Notes: generated by a model not told the origin, from the letters alone. A stretch of 64,000 nucleotides of DNA from Mycoplasmopsis arginini (GCF_900660725.1 NZ_LR215044.1:496001-560000), one strand, 5' to 3'. Shown: positions 44,801 to 54,756, counted from the first letter of the stretch. Numbers and translations are program-made.

Positions 44801-46868
44801 AAAGTTAGTTCAAAATGCTTCGCAAGATGAAACTTACATCACAAATTTATTTAAATTTGTTTTAAGTATTTTAAATAATAAATTAGCTTTTGATACAACC
44901 GGAGATGAAGTTCAAAACATTTCATCCCTTGCAACAAGAATAGTTAAAAACTTAAGTAGTAAAAATATTGTTACTGATTTAATTGAAAAACTATTTGAAG
45001 GAATTATTGATTTGGAAATTTTTGATCAGGAAGGACAATTTGACACTAACGCTTTAGTTCAAAAAACAATAACAGCATTAAAAGCAATTGATTGAAAATC
45101 ATTATTTACTTCAAAAAATGTCGAAGATTTATTTAAAGCAATCTTAGGAGAAAATTTAACTAAGGATCAATTATTTAATGAATTTAATTCTTTATATCAA
45201 TACTTAGTAAGAAATATTCCTAAACTAAATAAAAATAAGGAAAACTCTTCTGAAAATGAAGAAACACCAAATCCTGATTCAGTTATTTCTAAAGAACAAA
45301 AAGCTTTCTTAAAAAATATTGAATCAACTATTTATAATGTTTTAGTTGGTCTAAATGGTTCATTAGAAGCTGAAGAATCAGCTAGAAAAGAAGCTATTGT
45401 TGATATAGCACACACAATTTTTAAAGATCAAATTAAAAAAATAAATTGAAAAGAAATTGATCAAGAAGTTATTCCTAAAAATGAACTTCAAACCATTGTC
45501 GACAGATTTATTGAGAAATCTGTTTTAAAAGATTTAATTAAAGACGTAGCAACAGACTTTTTAACAAAACCAAAAGTAGAGGCTGAAAATATTGGTGAAA
45601 TAGTTCACAAAACATTACAAAAAGTTTCAGAAAAACTAAAGGGTAATGTGACAAAAGTTATTGAAGCTATTATTAGTGATGATGAATTAATGAGAATTGT
45701 TTTATCTCATATTATGAACTATCTAAAACTGGAAAACACTACTGAAGAAGATGTTGTTTTCTTAAAAGAATTAGTTGTAGCAATCATTCAGGATCTAATT
45801 AAAACTGAATATTACAAAAGAAAAATTGTAAAAAGAACAGTTGATCATGTTGTTAATTACAGTAAAAATTTCACTATTTTTGAACCACTTAAATGATTAA
45901 CAGATGCAATCAACAAAATTAAATCAGGATTTAGTTTTGGTGATATAAAAATTGTTGCTTCATTTATAGGACAAAATAAAGCAATTAATGGTGAGAGATT
46001 AGTCAAATTAATTAACTTATTATTTGGAAAAAGTAATTTAGAAAATTCTATTCTATACAACAATTTAAGAAATCTAAATATGGACCCAGACCGTTCTAAG
46101 AGAACAAACATGCAAACATTATTGAATTTTATAAAGATAGGAAATATTTCTTCAGGTTCATCTAGTGCACCAAGTGATGATCCAGATAATATTTCTCCAG
46201 ATTTAGATGCACTAAAATTAATGGATGAAATTTTTAAAATCTTATATCAACAATATAATAAGAATAGTAATACAAGCAATAGTAGTTTTAAAGTTCGTTC
46301 AAAAACTCCAGAATGACAAGCTGTTTATCGTTTTAAAGTTGCTATGGACTTTATTATCTTCGAAATGTTTGGACGTGAAAGTTTAGTTTCAGACCGTGAT
46401 GTAAAAGGTAGAAAAATTAACCTATATTCTGGTGTTAGGTCAATTTTATGAGAAATTCAAGAAGGAACTAATATTTCCGCAATCCCATTCTTAAGTTCAA
46501 AATTCTCAGGTATGCAATCTTACTTCAACAATGAGGAAAATCGTCGTCAATTTACTAACTATGTAAAAAGTGAATCTGGCTGAGGTTTCTGAAAATCATG
46601 AAGTTACTTTGAAGAAAATGACTATGGTCCTGAATCTATTACTTATATTATTATAAGTTCTGGTTATAATCAAAGTGAAATGAATAAATTAACTAAATTT
46701 AAATATAAAGTAAGAGAAAATGGGCCAGAATATGAAATTTCTAAAAAAGACTACATTCTTTTAACATTAAAAGAAGGTGGTTATGGTAAATTTATGAAAA
46801 TAAATGATAGACAATCATCAGCTAATTGATCAAAATTGAATCAAGTTAATAAAGATGATTTCTATTAA
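38862..46868 (+). CDS. Giant lipoprotein with degenerate SGNH/GDSL hydrolase domain
   Basis: One frame of 2668 residues with many UGA-Trp codons. The signal peptide ends VIPVVSSSC, with Cys30 the lipid site. Residues about 55-330 resemble an SGNH hydrolase: strand NYLAIGDDYTIGN at the block I position, SLGFNDIF (block III Asn kept, about 179-186) and FFSILPSNNAYKKLA at the block V position. The block I Ser is Asp and the block V His is Leu, so hydrolase activity is unlikely. The remaining about 2100 residues are Lys/Asn/Leu-rich, predicted mostly helical, with recurring Leu-Ile-hydrophobic units like a long solenoid. The C-terminal about 200 residues are more aromatic (VYRFKVAMDFIIFEMFGRES, SGWGFWKSWSYFEEN). 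Probably a surface protein. The start follows AGGAGATTCC. Confidence 0.85.
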
Positions 46869-46877
46869 TTACAAAGA

Positions 46878-46909
46878 CTGCAAGTTAGACTTGCGGTTTT
46901 ATTTTTTTA
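46878..46909 (+). terminator. Terminator after the giant lipoprotein gene
   Basis: Stem CTGCAAG / CTTGCGG (one G-U pair) with loop TTAGA, followed by a long T-rich tract. Confidence 0.8.
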
Positions 46910-46948
46910 AAAAGCTAATTTTTATTATAAAAATAATGTAAAATTTTA

Positions 46949-47262
46949 TTGCACAGCCAACTGCTGCATATTTTAATTATGTAGAGGAAAATCCGCTCTA
47001 ACACTTGCTGCGATGCAAGTAGTGATCATGCTAGGCCCAATAAGCCTAGGCAGTTATTTTGTAAATAATTGACGACCAGTGCAACAGAGACGAGCTTATT
47101 TAGTTAAGGTGCAACGATGTAAACTCCATGAGTTAGAAACCCAAATTTCGGTAGGGGAACCTAGTTAAGATAAATGAATTGAGACTGGGAAGTTTTTTAA
47201 ACTTAGATAAATAGTTGGCACTGTATTTTTTACAGCACAAAAAGCGGTTTATCGTGTAAAGG
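46949..47262 (+). ncRNA. rnpB: RNase P RNA
   Basis: Catalytic RNA that matures tRNA 5' ends. Conserved blocks are in the right order: GTAGAGGAAAATCCGC (CR I), ACAGAGACGAGC, GATGTAAACTCCATGAG, GAAACCCAAATTTCGGTAGG and GGAACCTAGTTAAG (core P10/P11 and P15-like region), and ACAAAAAGCGGTTTATC near the 3' end (CR V). A P1 helix can form between TTGCAC (46949-46954) and GTGTAA (47254-47259), which sets the ends to within several bases. It is a type B-like, A+T-rich mycoplasma form. Confidence 0.93.
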
Positions 47263-47281
47263 GCCTTGGGGCCTTTTTTAT
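47258..47281 (+). terminator. Terminator of rnpB
   Basis: Hairpin built from AAAGGGCC and GGCCTTT with a short TTG-rich loop, followed by T6, directly after the RNase P RNA. Confidence 0.75.
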
Positions 47282-47296
47282 TTTCGCTATTTTTTC
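47282..47296 (+). promoter_or_regulatory. Shared 15-nt motif upstream of dprA
   Basis: TTTCGCTATTTTTTC, identical to a copy upstream of recA (59717-59731). It begins 72 nt before the dprA ATG. Candidate regulator- or sigma-factor-binding element. Confidence 0.5.
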
Positions 47297-47353
47297 TCAC
47301 TTTTTCCAAATTTTCTAAACCATTAAATAATATATAAGATGATTGGAGAAAAA

Positions 47354-48097
47354 ATGAATGAAATTTTACTATACTTAGCAGCGAAATATAAAGGTGAATG
47401 AAATAGAATATATAAAGCGATAAAAGAAAAAGAGAATATATTAGAAGAGGAATTTAATAATTCAATTAAAATCATAAAACAAGATAATTTTAAATTTGTT
47501 TCAATAATCGATAAAGAATATCCAAAACAATTATTGAATATGAACAAACCTCCTTTTGTGTTGTTTTATGAAGGGAATTGAGAGATATTAAGTAATGCAA
47601 AAAAATGCGTTTACTTAACTGGGGAATACGAAACAGAAGAAATAGTTAAATATATTGATAGATTAGAAAATAATGAAGATTATGTATTTTTTAGCATGTT
47701 TTGAAATGGATTAGAAAAAACAATTTTAAGAAAATTACTTGAAAGAAAATTCAAAGTTGTGATTTTGCTGCCAAGTGGTATAGAATATGCAAAAAACAAC
47801 TTAAATTTAGATATTTTTCAAAATGAAAATTGTTTATTTTTATCAGAATATCCAAATAATTATCATTCAACTAAGGAAGCTTTCTATGCTAGACAAAGAA
47901 TTTGTGCATGTTTTTGCAAAAAAATGATACTTTTATCATCATTGGATCAAAAATATAACAGCGTTATTAATGAATTTCTAGATCAAGGAAAAGATATTGA
48001 ATGTTTAATTTTTAAAGATCACTTAAATGATGATAAAAATATTGAATTAATTAATCAAGGTGCAACTTTAATTAGCGATAAAAATGAAATTTGTTAA
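47354..48097 (+). CDS. dprA: DprA-like DNA-processing protein, reduced
   Basis: DprA binds incoming single-stranded DNA and loads RecA in natural transformation. Product of 247 residues, clearly shorter than usual. It keeps FKFVSIIDKEYPKQLLNMNKPPFVLFYEGN (residues about 46-76), a strong DprA hallmark, and a Rossmann-like C-terminal half with YNNYHSTKEAFYARQRICACF at the position of the FxxRNRIIAGLS motif. The usual GSRxxSxYG nucleotide-loop motif is missing. The start follows GGAGAAAAA. The gene stands between rnpB and the deo operon and carries upstream a 15-nt motif shared with recA. Divergent but unbroken, so some function is probably kept. Confidence 0.75.
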
Positions 48098-48176
48098 GTC
48101 AATTTTTATAAAAAATCTAAAAAAGTAATTTTGTAATAAAATTTTAATGTAATTAAAAAATTTTTAAGGAGAAATT

Positions 48177-48893
48177 ATGACACCGCACATAAATGCAAAA
48201 GATAATGCTTTTGCTAAATTAGTTTTAATGCCAGGAGACCCTTTAAGAGCAAAGTATATTGCTGATAACTATTTGGAAAATGTTGAATTAGTTTCAGATG
48301 TTAGAAATGTTTTTATGTACACAGGTTTCTATCAAGGTAATAAAATTTCAGTTTGCGCTTCGGGGATGGGAGTGCCTTCTATTGGAATTTATGCCTATGA
48401 ATTATTTAATCAATATGGTGTTGAAGCAATTGTAAGAATTGGATCAGCAGGATCTTTTAAAGCTGATTTAAAAAACTATGAATTAGTTTTAGCTTCTACA
48501 GCATATAGTGAAAGTACAGCATTTAGAAATTCAATTATTAAAGGGGATAAAAATAATATTGCAATCCCTAGCACAGAATTAAATCAATTAATTTTATCTC
48601 ATGCTAAAGATTTGAATATGAACATTCATTTTGACAGAATATTAAGCGAAGATGCTTTTTATGGTGATGAATCAGTTGAGGAAAGAGTTCAAAAATCTGG
48701 TGGAGCTGTTTGCGTTGAAATGGAAGCATATGGATTGTTCACAGTTGCGGAAAAACTAAATAAAAAAGCAGCAACATTGCTAACAATTTCAGATAACTTA
48801 ATAACACATGAATACACAACCAGTGAAGAAAGACAAAACTCATTTAACGCTATGATGAAATTAGCTCTTTCTCTTGCAAAGGATTTCCAATAA
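48177..48893 (+). CDS. deoD: Purine-nucleoside phosphorylase DeoD type
   Basis: Splits purine (deoxy)ribonucleosides with phosphate. Product of 238 residues, family length. It has LVLMPGDPLRAKYIA (phosphate site, residues about 14-28), GMGVPSIGIYAYEL, VRIGSAGSF, CVEMEAYGLF (ribose-binding Glu) and TISDNL (base-binding Asp). Start preceded by AAGGAGAAATT. First gene of deoD-deoA-deoC-upp. Confidence 0.96.
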   Translation: MTPHINAKDNAFAKLVLMPGDPLRAKYIADNYLENVELVSDVRNVFMYTGFYQGNKISVCASGMGVPSIGIYAYELFNQYGVEAIVRIGSAGSFKADLKNYELVLASTAYSESTAFRNSIIKGDKNNIAIPSTELNQLILSHAKDLNMNIHFDRILSEDAFYGDESVEERVQKSGGAVCVEMEAYGLFTVAEKLNKKAATLLTISDNLITHEYTTSEERQNSFNAMMKLALSLAKDFQ

Positions 48894-50188
48894 TGAGAAT
48901 TATTGATATTATTAATAAAAAAGCTAATAAGCAAGAATTAACCAAACAAGAAATAGACTTTTTTATTAAAAATTACGTTGACGGGAACATTCCTGATTAT
49001 CAAGCTTCTGCTTTACTAATGGCAATTAGATTAAATTCTTTGAATGAAACTGAAACTTCTCACCTTACAAATGCGATGATTTATTCTGGTGATACAATTG
49101 ATTGATCTTATTTAAATACTACAATTGTTGATAAACACTCAACTGGTGGTGTTGGAGATAAAGTAAGTATCGTCTTATGTCCAATTCTTTCTTCATTAGG
49201 CCTAACAGTAGCAAAAATGTCAGGAAGAGGTTTGGGACATACAGGTGGAACATTAGATAAATTAGAATCAATCTCAGGTTATAACATTTCATTATCTGAC
49301 AAGAAGTTTAAAGAAGTTGTTGAAGAACATCATATTGCTATTGTTGGACAAAATGAAAAATTAGTACCAGCAGATAAAAAAATCTATGCTTTGAGAGATG
49401 TAACTGGTACAGTTGAATCTATTCCTTTAATTGCATCATCAATTATGTCTAAAAAATTAGCCACAGGATCTAATTGTATTCTTTTAGATGTTAAATGTGG
49501 TAATGGTGCATTTATGAAAAATCTAGAACAAGCTAAAAAACTTGGTTTGTTGATGATTGAAATTGGTAAAAGATTAAATAGAAAAATAGCAGTTGAAATA
49601 ACAAACATGGAAAAACCTTTAGGTCGTGCTATTGGTAATAAGATTGAAATTTTAGAAGCTATTGAAACTTTAAAAGGAAATGGTCCAAAAGATTTTGAGG
49701 AAATTATTTATTCTTCAGGAATTACCTTATTAATGTTAGCAAATAAAGCTAAAGATGAACAAGAAGCACGTTTAATGATTGATGAAGTAATTTCAAACAA
49801 AAAAGCTTTACAAAAATTTAATGAATGAATAAAAGCTCAAAATGGTAACGTTGATGAAGTTTATGAAAAAGACTGATTTAATCCAAAATATAAATATGAA
49901 ATTATTTCAGATAAAGAAGGATATTTAAAGATTAATTCTGCCATTGAATTTGGATTAGTAGCAATGAAATTGGGAGCTGGTAGAAGTAAAAAAGAGGATA
50001 ATATCGATTTTGAAGCAGGTATTTATTTAAATAAAACTTCTAATGATTATGTTAATAAAAATGATGTTTTATTTACGTTGTATTCATCTAATCCAATTGA
50101 TTCAAATTTAGCAAATGATTTATTGGATAAAATTGAATTTAGTAATAAGCCTTTTGAAATTAAGGAAGTTTTAACTAAATTAAATTAA
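48893..50188 (+). CDS. deoA: Pyrimidine-nucleoside/thymidine phosphorylase
   Basis: Phosphorolysis of thymidine and uridine nucleosides. Product of 431 residues with UGA-Trp codons. It has VDKHSTGGVGDKVSI (phosphate-binding, about residue 81), MSGRGLGHTGGTLDKLES (family signature, about 109) and the C-terminal GAGRSKKEDNIDFEAGI. The stop/start overlap with deoD is TAATG, so the two are translationally coupled. It supplies deoxyribose-1-phosphate, which after isomerisation feeds DeoC. Confidence 0.95.
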
Positions 50189-50236
50189 TTTAATATAATT
50201 ACTAAAAAAAATATTAATAAAATAAGGAGAGCATTT

Positions 50237-50899
50237 ATGCTAAATAAATTAATAGATCATACATTTTTAAATCCAGCAGGGACTACAAAAGATATCGATA
50301 AATTAATTGAAGAAGCTAAAAAATATGATTTTAAATCAGTTTGTATAGCTCCTTCATATATTAAATATGCAAAGGAACAACTTAAAAATTCAGATGTTCT
50401 AATTTGTACAGTTATTGGTTTTCCACTTGGTTATAATGTAACAAGTGTTAAAGTATTTGAAACAAAAATTGCTTTAGAACATGGAGCTGATGAAATTGAT
50501 ATGGTAATGAACGTTAGCCGTTTTAAAGACAAACAATATGAATATGTTTTAAATGAAATTAAATCAATCAAAGAAGTTTGTGGAAATAAAGTTTTAAAGG
50601 TTATTATTGAAACAGCTTTATTAACAAATGAAGAAATTGCAAAAGCTACTGAAATTGTTTTACAATCAGGAGCAGATTTTATAAAAACTTCTACAGGTTT
50701 TTCATACCGTGGTGCTAGTTTTGAAGACATTAAAATAATGAAAGAAATAGCAAAAGATAATTTATTAATTAAAGCTTCTGGTGGAATTAAATCAAAAGAA
50801 GATGCTTTAAAAATGGTTGAATTAGGTGCTAATAGATTAGGAACTTCAAAATCAGTAACAATAATTGAAGGAAAAGTTGACAATAGTTCTAATTATTAA
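50237..50899 (+). CDS. deoC: Deoxyribose-phosphate aldolase
   Basis: Cleaves 2-deoxyribose-5-phosphate to glyceraldehyde-3-phosphate and acetaldehyde. Product of 220 residues, family length. It starts MLNKLIDHTFLNPAGTTKDID. The Schiff-base Lys is in VLKVIIETALL, the second Lys in FIKTSTGFS, and the phosphate site is KASGGIKS / GANRLGTS. Start preceded by AAGGAGAGCAT. No phosphopentomutase gene lies in this window. Confidence 0.96.
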   Translation: MLNKLIDHTFLNPAGTTKDIDKLIEEAKKYDFKSVCIAPSYIKYAKEQLKNSDVLICTVIGFPLGYNVTSVKVFETKIALEHGADEIDMVMNVSRFKDKQYEYVLNEIKSIKEVCGNKVLKVIIETALLTNEEIAKATEIVLQSGADFIKTSTGFSYRGASFEDIKIMKEIAKDNLLIKASGGIKSKEDALKMVELGANRLGTSKSVTIIEGKVDNSSNY

Positions 50900-50919
50900 T
50901 AAATAAAAAAGGAAAAAAT

Positions 50920-51546
50920 ATGGTTAAAATTTTTCAACATCCGCTTATTAATGCAAAATTAACAAAAATGCGTGATGAAAATACTACACATAATGAATTT
51001 AGACAGAATTTAAATGAAATTGCTTCTTTAATGGTTTATGAAATGTTAAGAGATTATAAAACTAAACCATTAGTTGTAAAAACACCAACTGGTTCATTTT
51101 TTGAAGGTGAACAATTAGATAAAGAAATAGTAATTATTCCAATTTTAAGAGCTGGTTTGGGAATGGTAAATGGTATTCTAGATTTAGTACCACAGGCTAG
51201 AGTGGGTCATATTGGAATGTATCGTGTTGAAGAAACAACACAAGTTGTAGAATACTTTTTTAAAATACCTAATGTTGCTAAAGATAGTTACATAATTATT
51301 GTTGACCCAATGTTAGCAACAGGAACTTCTGCTTGTGACGCAATTTCAAGATTAGAAAATTTAGGCTTTACTAACATAAAATTAATTTGTCTAATTGGTG
51401 TTGATAAAGGTATTGAAAAAGTTAAAACTCAACATCCTAACGTAGATATTTATTTAGCATCAAAAGATAAAGAATTAAATGAAAATAACTACATTATTCC
51501 TGGTTTAGGAGATGCAGGTGACCGTATTTTTGGAACTAAAAAATAA
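50920..51546 (+). CDS. upp: Uracil phosphoribosyltransferase
   Basis: Salvages uracil to UMP using PRPP. Product of 208 residues. It starts MVKIFQHPLINAKLTKMRD, has IIPILRAGLGMVNG, the PRPP loop VDPMLATGTSACDAISRL (about residues 128-145) and the C-terminal IPGLGDAGDRIFGT. All family-critical stretches are intact. Last gene of the nucleoside salvage group, followed by a terminator. Confidence 0.97.
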   Translation: MVKIFQHPLINAKLTKMRDENTTHNEFRQNLNEIASLMVYEMLRDYKTKPLVVKTPTGSFFEGEQLDKEIVIIPILRAGLGMVNGILDLVPQARVGHIGMYRVEETTQVVEYFFKIPNVAKDSYIIIVDPMLATGTSACDAISRLENLGFTNIKLICLIGVDKGIEKVKTQHPNVDIYLASKDKELNENNYIIPGLGDAGDRIFGTKK

Positions 51547-51554
51547 CTTTTTAA

Positions 51555-51577
51555 GGAGACGTCATGTCTCTTTTTTT
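51555..51577 (+). terminator. Terminator of the deoD-upp operon
   Basis: Stem GGAGAC / GTCTCT with loop GTCAT, followed by T7, just after the upp stop. Confidence 0.75.
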
Positions 51578-51662
51578 ATAAAAGTATTCTTAAAATAAAA
51601 ATAAATATAGTAAAATAAATAAATATTGTTTATAAAAATTTTATAAAAAAGAAAGGATAATT

Positions 51663-52622
51663 ATGGCTTTTAATAAAGACTCTGAAAAAAGAAGATTTTT
51701 ATTTGCTATTGACTTAGATGGTACTCTTTTAGCTGATTCTGGTGCAGGAACAATTCACCCTAAAACAGAAGAAGCTATTAAAAAAGCCGTCGCAGATGGT
51801 CATATTGTTTCAATTATTACTGGTAGACCTTGAAGAAGTACAATGCCAGTTTATCAAAAATTAGGATTAAATGCTATTGTAGGAAATTATAATGGTGCGC
51901 ATATCCATAATCCCGCTGACCCATTTTTCATTCCAACAATTACTTACTTAGACCTTAATGAAGTTTTATATATATTAGGTGACCAAAAAGTTAAAAAAGA
52001 AATTTCTAACTATGCAATTGAAGGACCTGACTGAGTTCAATTAATGCACAGAGATCCTAATTTAGAAAAGGTTTTTGGATTTAACCAAGCAACTAAGTTT
52101 AGAGAATCAATTAACTTAGAAAAATTACCATTAAAACCAACAGGTATCGTTTTCGATTGTCAACCAACAACAGATGTTTTAGATTTATTAACATATCTAA
52201 AAAGAAGATATGGAGATTTAGGAGAATTTTCATCTTGATCAAAAGGTGAAGGATTAAGCCCAGTATTTGATATAACATCAATTGGTGTTGATAAGGGAAA
52301 AGTTATTTCATTAATGAAGAGATATTACAACATTGATATCGATGATACCATTGTTATGGGTGATTCATATAACGACTTAAGCATGTATGAAATTGGAAAT
52401 GTTGGGGTTTGTCCAGCAAATGCTGAACAAGCAATTAAAAAAGCATCAACTGTCGTAATGAAACAAACAAATAAAGAAGGAGCTGTTGGTTACTTTATCG
52501 AAGAATTTTTACAAGATCCAGATAAATATATTCAAATGGCAAAAGAAAAGAAAAACGAAGCAAAGAAAAATTTAAAAACTGTAAAGGCTGATAACTTTTT
52601 CAATAAAAAAGAAGAAAAATAA
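51663..52622 (+). CDS. HAD superfamily (Cof-type, IIB) hydrolase
   Basis: Probable sugar-phosphate or nucleotide phosphatase. Product of 319 residues. The HAD motifs are LFAIDLDGTLLADSG (motif I, residues about 13-27), SIITGRP (motif II Thr), a Lys in GVDKGKVI, and VMGDSYNDLSMYEIGN (motifs III/IV). The large C2-type cap lies between motifs II and III, as in Cof/YidA proteins. The C-terminal about 35 residues are Lys-rich. Substrate unknown. Start preceded by AAAGGATAATT; 1 nt separates it from rnhC. Confidence 0.9.
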
Positions 52623-52623
52623 T

Positions 52624-53322
52624 ATGTTTTTTGATGAATTAGAATACATTGGTGTAGATGAAACAGGAGTGGGAGATTATTTTAGTCCAATAGTCTCTGT
52701 TGCTTGTTTTATTCCAAAAGAAAATTTAGAATTAGTAAAAAATTTAGGAATTAAAGATAGTAAAAAAATAACTGATTCTAAAATTATTCAAATCGCAGAA
52801 CATATTATAAAAAATAATTTAGTTCATTTTAAAGATACAACATTGAGCCAAAAAGGCTATAACAATTTAATTAAAATCGGTGTAAATAATAATGGTGTTA
52901 AAACACTAATTCACTTTAATTCAATCAAAAGACTTTTAAAAAAAGTCGGTGCAAATAAGACTATAGTAATAGATCAATATGCTTCAATAGAAAACATGAA
53001 AAAACATATAAAAGCATTAAAAGAAAGAAGCATAGTAAAAGACCTAAATATCGACGATTTCAACTTAATTTTAGAAACAAAGGCTGAGGAAAAGTTTTTA
53101 TCAGTTGCTTGTGCATCGGTTTTGGCAAGATATTTACTTTTAAATAAAATGAAACTTCAAAAAGATAATTACCAAGATTTTGAGTTTAAATTAGGAGCTA
53201 GTAACCCAATAATTGATTTGGGCGTAGAGTTTGTTAAAAAATTTGGTGTTAATGAATTAGAAAATGTGGCAAAAGTATCATTTAAAACAACTAATAAAAT
53301 TTTGGAAAAACTAAATTTATAA
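52624..53322 (+). CDS. rnhC: Ribonuclease HIII
   Basis: Degrades RNA in RNA-DNA hybrids. Product of 232 residues. The motif GVDETGVGDYFSPIV (residues about 10-24) is the HIII form of GxDExGxG. Later DSKKITDSKI, KTIVIDQYA and ETKAEEKFLSVACASVLARY supply the remaining acidic and helical elements. It lacks the usual N-terminal TBP-like substrate-binding domain of about 80 residues found in Bacillus RNase HIII. It starts 1 nt after the preceding stop, without its own ribosome-binding site. Confidence 0.9.
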   Translation: MFFDELEYIGVDETGVGDYFSPIVSVACFIPKENLELVKNLGIKDSKKITDSKIIQIAEHIIKNNLVHFKDTTLSQKGYNNLIKIGVNNNGVKTLIHFNSIKRLLKKVGANKTIVIDQYASIENMKKHIKALKERSIVKDLNIDDFNLILETKAEEKFLSVACASVLARYLLLNKMKLQKDNYQDFEFKLGASNPIIDLGVEFVKKFGVNELENVAKVSFKTTNKILEKLNL

Positions 53323-53334
53323 TAATTTATGAAC

Positions 53335-53358
53335 GAAGGCTTTTTTGCCTTCTTTTTT
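53335..53358 (+). terminator. Terminator after rnhC
   Basis: Stem GAAGGC / GCCTTC with T6 loop and T6 tail. Confidence 0.85.
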
Positions 53359-53438
53359 CTTGTTTTTTTATTATTATAAAAAATACGATATTTTGGAGTA
53401 CAATTATAAAGTTAAAATATTTTAATTATATTAACAAA

Positions 53439-53492
53439 GGGTGAGACTCCTTGGCCAAAATAAAGGCCCAAAAGTCCAGAAGGAGAACTATA
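53439..53492 (+). promoter_or_regulatory. rpsF leader with ribosome-binding-site-sequestering hairpin (S6:S18-type candidate)
   Basis: CTCCTT (53447-53452) can pair perfectly with AAGGAG (53480-53485), which is the rpsF ribosome-binding site. Inside the loop GGCC (53453-53457 region) can pair with the second GGCC (53464-53468 region). Known rpsF-rpsR operons in many bacteria carry an S6:S18-binding leader for autoregulation; this position and gene order fit. A possible -10 box TATATT lies at 53427-53432. Confidence 0.6.
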
Positions 53493-53915
53493 ATGTCAAA
53501 ATACGAAATTATGATTCTAGTAAACCCTACATCTACAGAAGAAAGTGTTAAGGAATTAGTATTTTCAGTACTAGATGAAAAAAACACTAAATTCGAAAGA
53601 TTAGAAAGAACAGAATTAGCATACCCAATTAACAAATTAACTCGTGCATCATATTTCTTAATTTTAACCAAAGCTAAACCTGAAGCAGTTAAAGAATTAA
53701 CAAGAAAATTTAATATCGATAAAAGTATTATTAGATCATTAATCATTAACTTAAATTCAGAAAAAGGTTTAAAACCAAGAAAACAAAAAAGATTTACAAA
53801 AAGAAGTTTTGAAAATAGAAGATTATTTGACAAAAACGAAAACAAAGAAACAACAGATGAAAACAAAACTGAACAAAAAAGAACATATGTTAAAAAACAA
53901 CAAGCAGAAAAATAG
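53493..53915 (+). CDS. rpsF: 30S ribosomal protein S6
   Basis: Product of 140 residues from ATG 53493 (MSKYEIMILVNPTSTEESV), with AAGGAGAACT upstream. The S6 core includes LERTELAYPINKLTRASYFLI and ends near residue 95. The rest is a Lys/Arg/Glu-rich extension (PRKQKRFTKRSFENRRLFDKN), longer than in most bacteria. An upstream TTG at 53451 in the same frame would translate the leader and is rejected. Order rpsF-ssb-rpsR is the classical operon. Confidence 0.95.
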   Translation: MSKYEIMILVNPTSTEESVKELVFSVLDEKNTKFERLERTELAYPINKLTRASYFLILTKAKPEAVKELTRKFNIDKSIIRSLIINLNSEKGLKPRKQKRFTKRSFENRRLFDKNENKETTDENKTEQKRTYVKKQQAEK

Positions 53916-53944
53916 TTAATTTTATTATTAGGAGGTACTTAATT

Positions 53945-54406
53945 ATGAATAAAGTTATTTTAGTTGGAAGATTAGCTGCAAAACCATTTAAGGGTTTGAC
54001 ATCTTCTAATATTGAATATTCGAGATTTACAATTGTTGTAACAAGAAACTATGCTGCTCCAAATTCAGAACCTATTTCAGATTTTATTCCTTGTGTAGCT
54101 TGAAGAAGCAATGCAACATTTATTAACAAATTTATGGATAAAGGTTCATTAATGTTAATTGAAGGAACTTTCCAATCTTCTAAAACAACTGATCAAAATG
54201 GGCAAACTGTAAATAATTATGTAATAAGTGCAGATCGAATACAATCACTAGAAACAAAAGAAGTTTCTGAATCAAGAAGAAAAAATAACCTTAAAGAATT
54301 TAGTATTTCTAATGAAGAAAATAAAACTACCGCTTCATCAAGTGAATCACAAAGTGAAAATGAAGAAACCGAAGCAGCTTATGATGGTTTATCTTGAGAT
54401 TTTTAA
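53945..54406 (+). CDS. ssb: Single-stranded DNA-binding protein
   Basis: Protects single-stranded DNA in replication and recombination. Product of 153 residues with an OB fold: MNKVILVGRLAAKPFKGLTS, SRFTIVVTRNY, FIPCVAWRSNATFI and LMLIEGTFQSS. An acidic Ser/Glu-rich tail follows, ending in YDGLSWDF, similar to the partner-binding DDDIPF tip. UGA-Trp codons lie in CVAW and in the tail. Ribosome-binding site AGGAGGT. Confidence 0.95.
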
Positions 54407-54418
54407 TAGGAGATAAAT

Positions 54419-54745
54419 ATGGCAAGAATTGTTCGTAAGAAATTGTTCGTTCGTAAACGTCCATGTCAATTTTGTTCAAGTAAATCACCTGTTAACTACG
54501 TTGACTATAAAAATGAAGAACTATTATCAAAATTAGTAAATCTACAAGGAAGAATTATTTCTTCAAGAATCACTGGTACATGTGCAAAACACCAAAGAGC
54601 AGTAGCTTTAGCAATCAAAAGAGCTAGATTAGTTGCTATCTTACCTTACATTGGCCCAGTTAAAAGAGAATTTGTTAAAAAAGATGCTGTTAAAGAATCA
54701 AAACAAGTAGTAGAAAACACTGCTACAACACAAGAAACAAAATAA
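54419..54745 (+). CDS. rpsR: 30S ribosomal protein S18
   Basis: Product of 108 residues. It has the S18 core NYVDYKNEELLSKLVNLQGRI, ITGTCAKHQRAVALAIKRAR and LLPYIG-like ending (AILPYIG). CQFC near residue 16 and CAKH suggest a zinc-binding form. A C-terminal acidic extension of about 25 residues follows the core. Start preceded by AGGAGATAAAT. Confidence 0.96.
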   Translation: MARIVRKKLFVRKRPCQFCSSKSPVNYVDYKNEELLSKLVNLQGRIISSRITGTCAKHQRAVALAIKRARLVAILPYIGPVKREFVKKDAVKESKQVVENTATTQETK

Positions 54746-54756
54746 ATTTATTTTCA

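Noticed and set aside
53451-53492. In-frame TTG start 14 codons upstream of rpsF
   Set aside because: This would translate the structured leader and has no ribosome-binding site; ATG 53493 has AAGGAG and starts at the conserved S6 N-terminus.
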